Of a stretch of DNA of 64,000 nucleotides, positions 27,793-37,332 are shown piece after piece. Every line of letters begins with the position of its first letter. Position 1 is the first letter of the stretch. The translations under genes were made by a program, and so were the position numbers. Under the pieces are notes generated by a model that saw only the letters and a program-made list of their open reading frames with translations, did not search any database and was not told the origin of the DNA. This stretch comes from Chitinophagaceae bacterium (GTDB lineage Bacteria; Bacteroidota; Bacteroidia; Chitinophagales; Chitinophagaceae): NCBI GenBank assembly GCA_016713085.1, contig JADJPV010000002.1:806001-870000 (forward strand), written 5' to 3'.

Positions 27793-30262
27793 AGAAATAT
27801 TGAAATTTTCGTAGCGCCAGTTACGATCGGCTTCGGTGCGACCAAATAAATTCTTCAGGTTGGGTGTAGGAAAACGCCAGCCTGCATTCTGTTCAACAAA
27901 TGGGAATGCCGGGTTTTTAACACGCAAACCAAAATCTACACGCAGCAAAAACAGACCAACAAAATCAAGACGTAAACCGGTACCTGCACTTACACTCATA
28001 TCACGGTAAAAATGATTTAACTGAAATACGGCTGTATCATTTCCCTGTTTCCATTGTTCCGCATGTTCCATACATTTCCTGCGTCCATAAATAATGCACC
28101 ACGCAGAATGAGTGAATTGGGCCAGATGGATAAAATATCATAACGGTATTCAGCATTTACTTCAAACAATATATCACCTGTACGGCTGAAGAACTGGTTT
28201 CTTCCGCTGCGTGGCTCCATGGGACTTGCACCGGGACCAATACTCCGCAATGGCCATGCACGCATACTGTAAGGGCCACCACCTGCAAACTGTTTAAAGA
28301 AAGGCATACTCGATGTATCGTTATCATACAGATAACCTGCACCTGCTGCTGCTCTGAAAACCCATTCTCTTTTCAGTTTAGTAATCTTGTATTTAAATTC
28401 AGCATCCAGTTTTACATACTCAAATAACTCTTTATCAAAAAGAGGGATGGCTTTTTTTAAACGGCCAAAAACGGCCACTGAGTCTCCAAAGGTGATGCGG
28501 TAAGAAGCAATAACAGTATTGTTAGGTTCATTTTTAATGATGATCTGCGGCTTCGAATAATTGACATTGAAAGTGCCCAATACAAAGCCCTGGTTAAACG
28601 AATTACGTAAGAAAGGTGTTGTGTCCAGTTGATCCTTGAACCTGGTGGAAATATCATACAGTTTTACATACTCAATATTCAGCGGACTTAAACGCCAGAT
28701 TTCATTTCTCTTCGTTTGATACTGCCATCCAAATGTGGAAGTAATGGAAGTAAGTGCAAATAATCCGTTCTTATTAATGTTGCGGTCAATAACAGAAATC
28801 GTATTGGTAAAGAAGGTTTTCTTGTTCAACCATTGTCTGCTTTTCTTTTTATAAAACCAGCTGGGTATTTTTGGAATAGATAAGGTATTACTATAGGTTA
28901 ATTCAGTTGCCTGTAAACCTGTATTCAATGGAGGCAGGCCAAGTTCTACACCCACCCGGATTGTCTGGCTCATTTGTATTCCCTGCTTGGCAATATTCCT
29001 GTCAGTTAAACCAAAATTTACACCAAGACCAACAAGATTACCGGCTGTACTTAATGATGATTGTACCTGATTGAAAACACTTTCAAGGTTGGTGCTGAAT
29101 GTATATCGTTTGGATGGAGTTAAAAAGATGGTATAGTCAATTTTTGAAGAATCGTCTTTGGCCTTCATTGGCTGAATCTTGATGATCTGCCAGAGGTTGA
29201 GTTTGTTCAGTTCATCGGCAGTAAGGAAACGTCAATTGCCCTGTAAATGCTGTCGGGTCTTAATACCAAATGCTGTCTGATGAAATAGGGTTTGAACTTT
29301 TCCTTTTTGTATTTAACGGAGATGCCTCTTCTTGTATTTGTTTGAAAAGGGGAGGCTGCTATATTGGTGCCGGGAATGGTTGTTGCTGTATCAATTCCAT
29401 CGTTCTTAAACTCAGGATAAACGGTGATGTTGCGGTTGTGATAAACCCTGAAAGCAGATGTATCAATATTGGGCTTGGTACGGATGTACACATTCACCAG
29501 TGGATTCTTTCTTCTTTCCTGGGCTTCCAGCAATACTTCAAACTGGCGGATCGGATCCAATGCCAGTTCCGGATCAAGTAATTTTAAAAAAACAGTATCC
29601 ACATCGGCATATAACAAATCTCTTGTGGCATTGTAATAGCCATTGTTCCGGTACAGTTCAATCAGCCTGTCCATTTCTGCTGCAACTATTGCTTCAGTAA
29701 ACGGTTCGCCTTTTTTCAGCAGACTGTTGGAAAGATTTCTGTAAGTGAGTTCTTTCAGCACCAGCAACTCATTGCGGCTTGAATCATTCGGCAAAATAAC
29801 AATAGAGTCCATCCTGAAAATCGGGCCGGTTGTTACATTGAAGGTTGTAATAGCTCTGTACTGTGGCTTTGCTCCATTTACTGTGTCGATATAGGTTGTA
29901 TCGGTGACTTTACCGTTATAGAAACCGATTGTTTTGAGAAAGATCTCCATGTTCAAGGCACTCTGTTTGGCGTAGCTTGTATCAAAAACAGCCGGGTTCA
30001 TGAGCCTTTTGAAGAAAACATAGGACTGCTTAACGGTGGTATGCATGCTGTCGTCGAGCTGGGTTATCAGGCGGTCGTTAAGAACAGATTTTTCATCTTT
30101 GCTGAGGTCCTGCGATTTTACTTCAATTTTATTATCATACACAAAAGGACGTTCTTTGGGATAGTTTTTTATGCTGATATATTTCCTTGTGCCGCAGGCG
30201 GCAAAAAATGCAGAAGAAAGGCCAATAAGGAGAAATTTAAACAATGCCCGGGTGAATGTCAT
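27769..30262 (-). CDS. tamL: TamL-type translocation and assembly lipoprotein (BamA/TamA family), two frame breaks
   Basis: An outer membrane 16-strand barrel protein with N-terminal POTRA domains that works with TamB in envelope protein or lipid export. The N terminus has a lipobox (SSAFFAAC, Cys near residue 23) as in Bacteroidota TamL. POTRA-like segments fill residues 40-330 (GFYNGKVTD, YRNNGYYNATRD). The C-terminal barrel shows FAGGGPYSMRAWPLRSIGPG and DAGNVW, typical Omp85, and ends ISLGIGYPF. Frame breaks at 29227-29229 and 28040-28042 (minus strand) are each cured by one extra base, restoring DVFLTADEL and NRENDTAVFQL. About 830 residues. Confidence 0.85.
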
Positions 30263-30276
30263 AAAATAGTGAATCT

Positions 30277-31012
30277 ATGCTAAGTAAAACCGAAGTCAAA
30301 TATATTCAAAGTTTAGGCCACAAAAAGAAGAGAGGAAGAAAAGCTCTTTCTGGCTGAAGGTAACAAATTGGTGGCTGAGTTTATCCGTGAAAAGCCGGGG
30401 CAGGTTTTTCGGTTATACGCAACCGAAGAATTTTTTCAAACGCATCCTGATGCAGAGAAAATTCCCGTAAAGCATATCATCACAGAAGAAGAACTTCAAC
30501 GCATTTCACAACTGCAAACGCCTAACCAGGCACTGGCTATTATCAACTACTTTCCTGTAAAAGAAATCAGCAAACTGGAGAATGAATGGTATCTGGCACT
30601 GGATGGCATCCGTGATCCCGGCAATATGGGTACCATTATTCGCCTTGCCGATTGGTTTGGCATCAGCAATATCATCTGTTCACCTGATTGTGCTGATATC
30701 TACAATCCCAAAGTTGTACAGGCAACCATGGGCAGCATCATCCGTGTAAATGTGGTGGAGAAAGATCTTTATACATTTTTAGCAGATCAGCAAATTCCTG
30801 TTGTTGGTGCAGTGCTGGGTGGAAAAGAACTTTCTTCTTTCAAATTTCCTTCATCAGGTGTTTTGGTAATTGGCAACGAAGCCAATGGCATCAGCACTGA
30901 AGTGATGCGTTTGCTTACTCATCAACTCATGATTCCACGCTTTGGTGAAGCAGAGTCGTTGAATGCAGCAATTGCCACGAGTATTTTTTTGTGGGAGATG
31001 AAACGCTCCTGA
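30277..31012 (+). CDS. TrmH/SpoU family RNA 2'-O-methyltransferase, one frame break
   Basis: A SPOUT methyltransferase of rRNA or tRNA ribose; the exact target is not readable. The start is the ATG at 30277 (MLSKTEVKYIQSLGHKK), only 14 bases from the divergent tamL start. The A-run 30322-30326 seems two bases short; adding them joins HKKRREEEKLFLAEG. SPOUT motifs: LALDGIRDPGNMGTIIRLAD, VLVIGNEANGIS and IPRFGEAESLNAAIATSIFL. Full length about 246 residues, normal for the family. Confidence 0.88.
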
Positions 31013-31020
31013 GATAGAAA

Positions 31021-31058
31021 CACTGATGACGCAGATGGGACGGATTGACACAGATTTT
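31021..31058 (+). repeat. Degenerate phased ACTGAT/GCAGAT repeat, solo copy
   Basis: CACTGATGAC, GCAGATGGGA, CGGATTGACA and CAGATTTTT follow one another with about 9-10 base spacing. It resembles the repeat tracts on both sides of the GxxExxY gene at 35.9-36.4 kb but has no gene beside it. Confidence 0.5.
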
Positions 31059-31108
31059 TGAAATAATATCTTATCCGTAACAATCTGCTTTATTCGTATT
31101 TCTATCAG

Positions 31109-31738
31109 CTATGTTGCGCTGATACCAACCCTTGCCTGCACATATTCATTCTTCTCCAGTTCATTCAGCATAAACTGTGCAAGGTCTCCGGCATTAATGT
31201 GGTTCAGGTTTGGATCAGGGGGATAATCTTTATTGGTGATATAGTTTCCTGTTGGCCCATCATTGATAATATCCGGACTGCACACAAATGTCCATTCCAA
31301 TCCGGAAGCCTTTAAGTATTCATATGCTTTGCGGTGTTCATTACCAACGGGAATATATTCTTGCGGATAATCTTTCTCATCCATGAGCAACAGGTTTTCT
31401 TTTGCATTTAAGATGCCCATTCCGCCTAATGCAACAATGCGCTTTACAGCAGCCTTCTTCATTTGGGCAAGAATGTTTTTCATTCCCAGTGAACGGGTTT
31501 TATCTGTTCCGTCAAATGCACCACCAATACTGCTTAAAACTGCATCACAACCCTTAATAGCATCATACACTTCACCTGCATCAAACAAAGCGCCTTTTAT
31601 GATTTCAAGATTTTCATTATTTACTTCGAGATCAAAGACATTTCTTCCGAAAGCTTTTACAGTATGCCCTTTCCAGAGAGCCTGTTTTACCAACTGTAAG
31701 CCAACCTGGCCGGTTGCACCAAATACAATTAATTTCAT
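31109..31738 (-). CDS. NAD(P)-binding SDR-type (NmrA-like) protein
   Basis: 209 residues from the ATG at 31738 (MKLIVFGATGQVGLQLV); a longer start at 31762 adds eight residues without support. Rossmann glycine motif GATGQVG at residues 7-13, LSSIGGAFDGTD and the HRKAYEYLKASGLEWTFVC region typical of atypical SDR proteins. It has no clear YxxxK catalytic pair, so it may be a sensor or a quinone/flavin-linked reductase. Stands alone between convergent genes. Confidence 0.8.
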   Translation of the reverse strand: MKLIVFGATGQVGLQLVKQALWKGHTVKAFGRNVFDLEVNNENLEIIKGALFDAGEVYDAIKGCDAVLSSIGGAFDGTDKTRSLGMKNILAQMKKAAVKRIVALGGMGILNAKENLLLMDEKDYPQEYIPVGNEHRKAYEYLKASGLEWTFVCSPDIINDGPTGNYITNKDYPPDPNLNHINAGDLAQFMLNELEKNEYVQARVGISAT

Positions 31739-31963
31739 GTTTGTTTTTTTAAGGTGAAACAACAGTTACAAGTTAGACCAAATAGATTTATAAAGTACAC
31801 CAAATCTTTCCGGTATAATACCGACAGACAATGAGTTTCTTTGAAATTGATTGGATTAATTAACATGTCTCGTCGGTATTACGCCCGAAGCATGGATTTG
31901 TTAAAGTTTATTTTACTGTCAACCATTGGCATAGTTTTCCAATCTTTGTTTGAAATAGATCGT

Positions 31964-32386
31964 TTGAAAAAGAATATTCTCCTGTTATCGTTTGTATTGA
32001 TGTCTGGTTTTCTGAAGGCTCAGAAAATAGACAGCCTGTTTTTTAACCTGTACACAGACAGTTTGAAAAAAGGTTCCTGGAATTATATTAATGTAGATGC
32101 AAGACTGAGTAATGGAAAATATGTACCGCTCGGCGCAGACCAGCTGCACATTAAAACCAGTAATGGAAAGTTGCAGGGCAACAGCATCTGGATTGACTGG
32201 AATATTACGTATCCTTTTATTACAGTAGAAGTGGAGCTGAAAAAAGATGCAACTGTAAAAAAATCAATTACTATCTGGGTCAAGAAAAAAGACGAACAGT
32301 TAAATGCACCTGCAGATGATTCTGTGCTGCAAAAGATCAACGACAGAAATAAATCAAAATCAACAAAACGGAGGAGAGGAAATTAG
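31964..32386 (+). CDS. Secreted hypothetical protein
   Basis: With a TTG start at 31964 the protein begins (M)KKNILLLSFVLMSGFLKAQ, a good signal peptide, giving about 140 residues. The upstream extension to 31841 reads like non-coding DNA and is not favoured. The mature part (SLFFNLYTDSLKKGSWNYIN, WIDWNITYPFITVEVELKKD) looks beta-rich, with a basic tail (KSKSTKRRRGN). No family recognised, but I expect homologues in related bacteria. Confidence 0.55.
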   Translation: MKKNILLLSFVLMSGFLKAQKIDSLFFNLYTDSLKKGSWNYINVDARLSNGKYVPLGADQLHIKTSNGKLQGNSIWIDWNITYPFITVEVELKKDATVKKSITIWVKKKDEQLNAPADDSVLQKINDRNKSKSTKRRRGN

Positions 32387-32387
32387 T

Positions 32388-32420
32388 TTTGTCACGTTGA
32401 GCCTGTCGAAATGTTGACAG
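32388..32420 (+). repeat. Interspersed GAGCCTGTCGAAATG-type repeat
   Basis: TTGAGCCTGTCGAAATG followed by a TGACAGG copy in inverse order makes a short hairpin. The TGAGCCTGTCGAA word is widely scattered between genes in Bacteroidota, as I recall. It lies between convergent genes. Confidence 0.45.
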
Positions 32421-32472
32421 GTAATGATTCGATAGTTGAAAAGATATTCAATCGCTCACAAAGGAATCCTTC

Positions 32473-33477
32473 TTACCCACCACCAGTCTTCTTCTTCACC
32501 GGAGGTTTTGCTGCCGGCTTCTTTTGTGTTTTAGGAGCAGGAGTTGTTGGAGCCGGTTTCTCTATATCATCCGGGTTATTCTTCTTATTAAAGTCAAGGG
32601 CTTCAGGAACAGGAGCTTCACCATCTTTCAGTTTAAAATTAAACACTTTGTCAATGTGCAGCCATTGCCCGTTTGTCCATTGAAAACCTTCATAGTCGCC
32701 ATCGGGGATTACTGTAGATTTTTTATTTGGTTCATTGCTTTCGGAGATCAGGTGATCAAACAAAATCATATCCATGTCTTCATCATACTGCACTCTTGCT
32801 CTTCCATCTTTTTTATACTCCAGTAAAAAACGGTTCATACCAGGTTTGGGAATACTGTCTTTTACAAAGGAGAAAGCAGAAGCCAATCCAAATACAGGAA
32901 CACCTTTCTCATCAAACCTCATTACATCAATCCATTTTTTGGTAGAGCGGTTATTGTTTTCATCATAACCGAGTAAGGTGTAATATTTTTTACCGAGATA
33001 TTCTTTTTCAATGATGCGATAGTAAACTGCACCAATCCATCCACCGGGATCAGCAATGGTATCTGTATCAGCTTCTGTAAATTCACTTACATCACGCAGG
33101 GGAATAAATTTCTGATTGCCGTTTGGTTTACGCATCTGTATAAATCCACGCTGACGGCAATAGTCATCATCTTTCACTACCTGCCAGGTAAAAATGCGGA
33201 AGCTGCTGTCTTCACTATATAATTTTGAAATGGCTCTTAATGAATCAAACGGGAAATAAAAAGAGTTGTCCTGGATAAGTGCCCTTACGAGTATTCTTGT
33301 AAAGTTGCTGTCGCTGCGGAAACGAACGGCTGCATCTTTACCATTCACAATATCAAATGCAAACTGTTTCAGAGAATCCTGTCTTGTTTTGAATTGCTTC
33401 AGTTCAGCAGGAGTCAGCTTCTGTGCAGATGCAGCAAGAACAGAAAGTAACAGGAAAAAAGTAAAGATTTTTTGCAT
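32473..33477 (-). CDS. Secreted hypothetical protein with Pro/Lys-rich tail
   Basis: 334 residues. Signal peptide MQKIFTFFLLLSVLAASAQ. The body has no domain I can name; it has a conserved-looking core (RIFTWQVVKDDDYCRQRGFI, GGWIGAVYYRIIEKEY, LLGYDENNNRSTKKWIDVM, DYEGFQWTNGQW) and ends in a low-complexity tail of Pro, Ala, Thr and Lys from about residue 300. Probably periplasmic, of the kind seen in many Chitinophagaceae genomes. Intact. Confidence 0.7.
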   Translation of the reverse strand: MQKIFTFFLLLSVLAASAQKLTPAELKQFKTRQDSLKQFAFDIVNGKDAAVRFRSDSNFTRILVRALIQDNSFYFPFDSLRAISKLYSEDSSFRIFTWQVVKDDDYCRQRGFIQMRKPNGNQKFIPLRDVSEFTEADTDTIADPGGWIGAVYYRIIEKEYLGKKYYTLLGYDENNNRSTKKWIDVMRFDEKGVPVFGLASAFSFVKDSIPKPGMNRFLLEYKKDGRARVQYDEDMDMILFDHLISESNEPNKKSTVIPDGDYEGFQWTNGQWLHIDKVFNFKLKDGEAPVPEALDFNKKNNPDDIEKPAPTTPAPKTQKKPAAKPPVKKKTGGG

Positions 33478-33515
33478 TCAACGTATTAACTGATTCGGGG
33501 CAAAATTATTGTGTT

Positions 33516-34073
33516 TCAGGCATTGCTGCTGAGGTCTTTGGCAAAGGATAACAAATCTTTATACTGTGCATCTACCGACAATGGATCAGGTGTTTCTTCA
33601 GCACGGGTAGGGAGATATACGGTATATGCTCCGAAGTTGCGGCCAAACTTCATATCATTGGGCATATTACCCACCATGATTGATTTGCTGAGATCAATTT
33701 CAGGGAACTCAGCTTTTGCCTGCAAAGCCATGCCGGGATTGGGTTTTCGGTTAATGTCTTTATTATCAATTGCCGTGCAGCAATACACTTTATCAATCCG
33801 TCCACCTGCAGCATGAATCTCCTGCAGCATCTGTTCATTGATTTTATTCAGTTCATCCAATGTCATTAAACCTTTCCCAACACCAGCCTGGTTGGTTACT
33901 ATAATTGTGCGTTGAAAAAAAGGATAGAGCAATGCAATGGCTTCTAATGAACCCGGACGAAAATGAAATTCATCCCAGTTGCGGATATAATCGCCGACCA
34001 CTTCTTCATTGATAACGCCATCACGGTCGAGAAATAAGGTCCAGTCTTTTGTAATCTTTGGTAATGGGGTCAT
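33516..34073 (-). CDS. gmhB: D-glycero-D-manno-heptose 1,7-bisphosphate 7-phosphatase
   Basis: A HAD-IIIA phosphatase removing the C7 phosphate in nucleotide-heptose synthesis. The start is the ATG at 34073, giving 185 residues. Motif I LFLDRDGVINEEVVGDY, motif II VVTNQAGVGKGLM, the zinc-loop region PNPGMALQA and motif III/IV KSIMVGNMPNDMKFGRN. The usual D in GD of the last motif is N here, giving VGNMPND. The zinc-binding Cys set is only partly evident. It follows gmhA in the same operon. Confidence 0.88.
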   Translation of the reverse strand: MTPLPKITKDWTLFLDRDGVINEEVVGDYIRNWDEFHFRPGSLEAIALLYPFFQRTIIVTNQAGVGKGLMTLDELNKINEQMLQEIHAAGGRIDKVYCCTAIDNKDINRKPNPGMALQAKAEFPEIDLSKSIMVGNMPNDMKFGRNFGAYTVYLPTRAEETPDPLSVDAQYKDLLSFAKDLSSNA

Positions 34074-34132
34074 GTTCAATGGTGAATAGTAAACCGTATT
34101 GGCAGAAATTTTTCTTGTAAATGGTGAATGGA

Positions 34133-34717
34133 TCATGAATGTGTTGCAAAATATCTTTCTTCAACCAGTTGACAAATAATATGACCCAGCATGATATGAC
34201 TTTCCTGGATACGTGGAGTAACAATAGATGGTACATTGAAGAGATGATCACTCAGCTCTTTCAGTTTGCCACCCGTTTCACCCGTAAAGCCAACCGTGAT
34301 CATTCCTTTTTCTTTGGCGGCTTTAAAAGCTTCAACAATATTAGTTGAGTTGCCTGAAGTAGATAATCCAACTAAAACATCGCCATCATGAGCAATTCCT
34401 TTGATTAATCTTGCATAAGCCACTTCAAAACTGTAATCGTTGGCAATGGCGGTGAGATAAGAAGTGTTTACATGCAATGCTTCAGCAGGCAAAGCATCAC
34501 GGTCTAAATAAAAACGACCGCTGAATTCAGCAGCTAAATGCTGAGCATCGGCAGCACTGCCGCCATTGCCGCAAAACAATACTTTTTTACCCCGGTGAAA
34601 AGCTTCAACGATAATATTGGTTACCTCATTCAACCGTTTGATCGTTGCTTTATCATTCAACAATTGCTGTTTTACTGCAATGGAATCACTGATGATCTGT
34701 TTGATTTGCTCACTCAT
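34133..34717 (-). CDS. gmhA: Phosphoheptose isomerase (SIS domain)
   Basis: Converts sedoheptulose 7-phosphate to D-glycero-D-manno-heptose 7-phosphate. 194 residues, typical length. SIS motifs: LFCGNGGSAADAQHLAAEFS at about residues 47-66, VGLSTSGNSTNIVEAFKAA, and SHIMLGHIICQLVEERYF at the C terminus. It is intact and lies between a glycosyltransferase and gmhB, which supports a heptose-containing surface glycan. Confidence 0.95.
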   Translation of the reverse strand: MSEQIKQIISDSIAVKQQLLNDKATIKRLNEVTNIIVEAFHRGKKVLFCGNGGSAADAQHLAAEFSGRFYLDRDALPAEALHVNTSYLTAIANDYSFEVAYARLIKGIAHDGDVLVGLSTSGNSTNIVEAFKAAKEKGMITVGFTGETGGKLKELSDHLFNVPSIVTPRIQESHIMLGHIICQLVEERYFATHS

Positions 34718-34731
34718 AATACAAATGTAAA

Positions 34732-35887
34732 TTATTTATAGGCGAGTTGAAAAATGGCATTGGTCATTTTGCTCCAGGCATATTTTTGTTTTTCTTCACG
34801 AAGTTGGGGAAGATACTGTTGAGTTCCTGTTTTCAGAAAACTCTGCATGGCATCGGCAATGGAATCAACTGTTGGTTCACAAACCAAACCTGATTTGCCA
34901 TGCGGAACATTTGCAGGGAGCCCACCTACATTGGTAACGATCATCGGCACTTCAAAATGATAGGCGAGGGGAGTAACACCGCTTTGAGTAGCATTGCGGT
35001 ATGGCTGCACAACTGCATCTGCTGCACAGAGATAATATTTTACTTCACTGTCTGCAATAAATTCTGTTTTTAAAATCAGATCGTTTTTGACACCGAGTTT
35101 TTCAATCAGATCATCCTAAGATTTTCTGTCTTCGTAAAATTCACCGGCTATAAGAAGTTTGTAGTTTTTAGTTTGTAGTTGGGAGCGCTTGAGTTTTGCA
35201 AAGGCTTCAAGTAACAAGTCCAATCCTTTGTATTTACGAATGAAGCCAAAGAATAAGAAGATGAATTCGGTTTGATTAATATGCAGATGATTTCTTGCTT
35301 CTTCTTTGTTGATGATACTGCCGAAATGATCATACAATGGATGTGGCTCTAATTGTGCAGGCTTGGTTTGTGTAAAGGAACGCAGATCGGTCAGCACCTT
35401 ATCACTCATGGTAATGAATGCATCTACCGGTTTAATAAAGTATTTTGTAAATGCGTGATCGCCCATTCTTTTTTCATGCGGCACAACATTATCAGCAATA
35501 CAAATGATTTTGCTGAATTTATTTTTCTTGATTCTTCTCAGAATTGTTCCCAATGCAGGTCCCATTAATGGTAACCAGTAACGAACCACTACTAAATCAG
35601 GGTTTAGATTTTTTGATTTCAGTACCAACAGCAATCCAGTTGAGTGGATTGATAGAATTGATCCTCGTATGAATGTTCAGATTTGCCGGTGCTGGTTCAG
35701 ATGAATATTGAGTTGTTCCGGGAAATAAAAAATCAGGGTATTGTAAGCTGAATGAATAGATGGTTACACTATGACCTTCATCCATGAATTGTTTTGCAAG
35801 CCGTTCGTTGAAAGCAGCAATACCGCCACGCAGTGGGTGTGCCGGGCCAACGATAACGATTTTTCGGGATGAATTTAATGGAGTCAC
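34732..35887 (-). CDS. GT4-type glycosyltransferase, one frame break and one in-frame amber codon
   Basis: About 385 codons. N terminus: KIVIVGPAHPLRGGIAAFNE (GT-B fold, acceptor domain). Then NPDLVVVRYWLPLMGPALGT, CIADNVVPHEKR, donor-domain FLFFGFIRKYKGLDLLLEAF, and QPYRNATQSGVTPLAYHFEV with GGLPANVPHGKSG near the C terminus. The frame breaks in the T-run 35609-35614. A TAG at 35118-35116 lies in frame between EFYEDRKS and DDLIEKLGV, where a Tyr codon would be expected. Both defects look like base-level errors, since the rest of the protein is well conserved. Upstream of gmhA in the same operon. Confidence 0.85.
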
Positions 35888-35901
35888 TGATTGAACTGAT
35901 T
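35885..35901 (+). repeat. 17-bp inverted repeat, side next to the GxxExxY 3' end
   Basis: CACTGATTGAACTGATT, the exact complement of 36339-36355. It continues outward and inward as degenerate CTGATT words about 9 bases apart (to about 35930). Confidence 0.85.
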
Positions 35902-35918
35902 CTGCTGATTTAGAAGAT

Positions 35919-36302
35919 TTATTTGATGTCGTTTGAAAAAATCTTTCTTTTTACCTGGGGCTTTATTCCAAACAGTAAAAGTAAGCCTACTTCATAATTT
36001 GTTGCTTTCAGGTAATTTGTTAACTGTAACTCATGATTAATAATAGTTTGTTCCATATCTCCGGCCTTTAACTCCAAAATAACTTTATTTCCAACCAAAA
36101 TATCTGCGTAATAATTACCGACTTCCAATCCCAGGTTATATACTTTAATCGAAACCTGATTTTCGGCAACAAGACCGGAATTTCTTAATTCAATCAATAA
36201 AGCGTTTTCATAAACCTTCTCAAGAAATCCATATCCAAGTCCATTATATACGTTGTAAAAACAACGAATTATTTTATCAGTGAGTTCTTCGTGTAAGTAC
36301 AT
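35919..36302 (-). CDS. GxxExxY family protein (PD-(D/E)XK nuclease-like)
   Basis: 127 residues, intact. The name-giving motif is GYGFLEKVYENAL (residues 23-35). The centre carries YYADILVGNKVILELKAGD, which fits the D-(X)n-E-x-K core of the PD-(D/E)XK nuclease fold. The function of the family is unknown. It interrupts an otherwise continuous glycosyltransferase operon, and both flanks carry related repeat tracts with perfect 17-bp inverted arms, so it looks like an inserted unit. It was probably transcribed from the operon promoter. Confidence 0.9.
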   Translation of the reverse strand: MYLHEELTDKIIRCFYNVYNGLGYGFLEKVYENALLIELRNSGLVAENQVSIKVYNLGLEVGNYYADILVGNKVILELKAGDMEQTIINHELQLTNYLKATNYEVGLLLLFGIKPQVKRKIFSNDIK

Positions 36303-36338
36303 AGGCAGTCGAAATTTATGATCAGTGGAAATCTGTAT

Positions 36339-36355
36339 AATCAGTTCAATCAGTG
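36339..36355 (-). repeat. 17-bp inverted repeat, side next to the GxxExxY 5' end
   Basis: AATCAGTTCAATCAGTG, the exact complement of 35885-35901. On the minus strand it extends as CACTGATTGA, ACTGATTATA, CAGATTTCC, ACTGAT up to about 36320. Confidence 0.85.
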
Positions 36356-36365
36356 CATCTATCTC

Positions 36366-37307
36366 TTACACGCCAACTTTTTCCTCAATAAGATAAGTGT
36401 TTCTCTCAGGTGAACTTCTGGAAATCAGTTCACCAATAAATCCTGCAAGAAATAATTGTGAACCGATGATCATTACCGTAAGTGCAACATAAAATGCTGG
36501 ACGGTTGGTAATGGCATTACTGCTGTCAATTATTTTTGAAACGGCTAAATAGATACTGATGCCAAAGCCGAGTAAAAAACAAAGCGTTCCCCATAAACCA
36601 AAAAAGTGCATGGGACGCTTTCCAAACTTGCCGACAAATGAAATGGTAGCCAGATCTAAAAACCCATTTACAAACCGTTCCCAGCCAAACTTGGTAATGC
36701 CGTATTTACGTTTGCGATGTTCAACTACTTTCTCGCCAATTTTCCGAAAGCCGGCCCATTTGGCCAGCACCGGAATGTAGCGGTGCATCTCACCATATAC
36801 TTCAATGCTTTTGATCACTTTGTTATTATAAGCCTTCAATCCGCAATTGAAATCGTGGAGTTTAATGCCACTCATTCTTCTTGTAGCAGCATTGAAAAAT
36901 TTTGAAGGAATATTTTTGGTGAGCGTATTGTCGTAACGCTTTTTCTTCCAGCCACTCACTAAATCAAACCCATCTGTTACAATCATTTTGTACAGGTCGG
37001 GAATTTCATCGGGACTATCCTGCAGGTCAGCATCCATGGTAATAACAACCGTTCCCTGTGCAGCTTTAAAGCCTTCGTTCAATGCAGCTGATTTACCATA
37101 ATTACGCTGAAAGCGAATGCCTTTGATATTGGCATTCGCTGTTCGTAATTGCTGAATTACTTTCCAGGAATCATCGGTACTGCCATCATCCATTAAAATA
37201 ATTTCGTACGATAATTGCTGTTCATTCGCTACCCGTTCAATCCATGAACAGAGTTCGGGTAATGATTCAGCTTCATCTTTAAGTGGAATAACAATACTCA
37301 GGTTCAT
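36366..37307 (-). CDS. Family 2 glycosyltransferase, polyprenyl-phosphate type
   Basis: 313 residues, intact. GT2 start MNLSIVIPLKDEAESLPELC, LMDDGSTDDSW, the metal-binding MDADLQDSPDEIP (DAD motif) and two C-terminal transmembrane helices (about residues 232-255 and 267-290). The arrangement is that of dolichol/undecaprenyl-phosphate sugar transferases (DPM1/GtrB/ArnC-like), which load a sugar on a lipid carrier at the membrane. Fits the heptose and GT4 genes downstream. Confidence 0.9.
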   Translation of the reverse strand: MNLSIVIPLKDEAESLPELCSWIERVANEQQLSYEIILMDDGSTDDSWKVIQQLRTANANIKGIRFQRNYGKSAALNEGFKAAQGTVVITMDADLQDSPDEIPDLYKMIVTDGFDLVSGWKKKRYDNTLTKNIPSKFFNAATRRMSGIKLHDFNCGLKAYNNKVIKSIEVYGEMHRYIPVLAKWAGFRKIGEKVVEHRKRKYGITKFGWERFVNGFLDLATISFVGKFGKRPMHFFGLWGTLCFLLGFGISIYLAVSKIIDSSNAITNRPAFYVALTVMIIGSQLFLAGFIGELISRSSPERNTYLIEEKVGV

Positions 37308-37332
37308 AAATAGTTAAATATGTTGAGGCATT

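Noticed and set aside
31841..31963. N-terminal extension of the small secreted protein
   Set aside because: The extension places a signal peptide in mid-protein; the TTG at 31964 gives a proper one.
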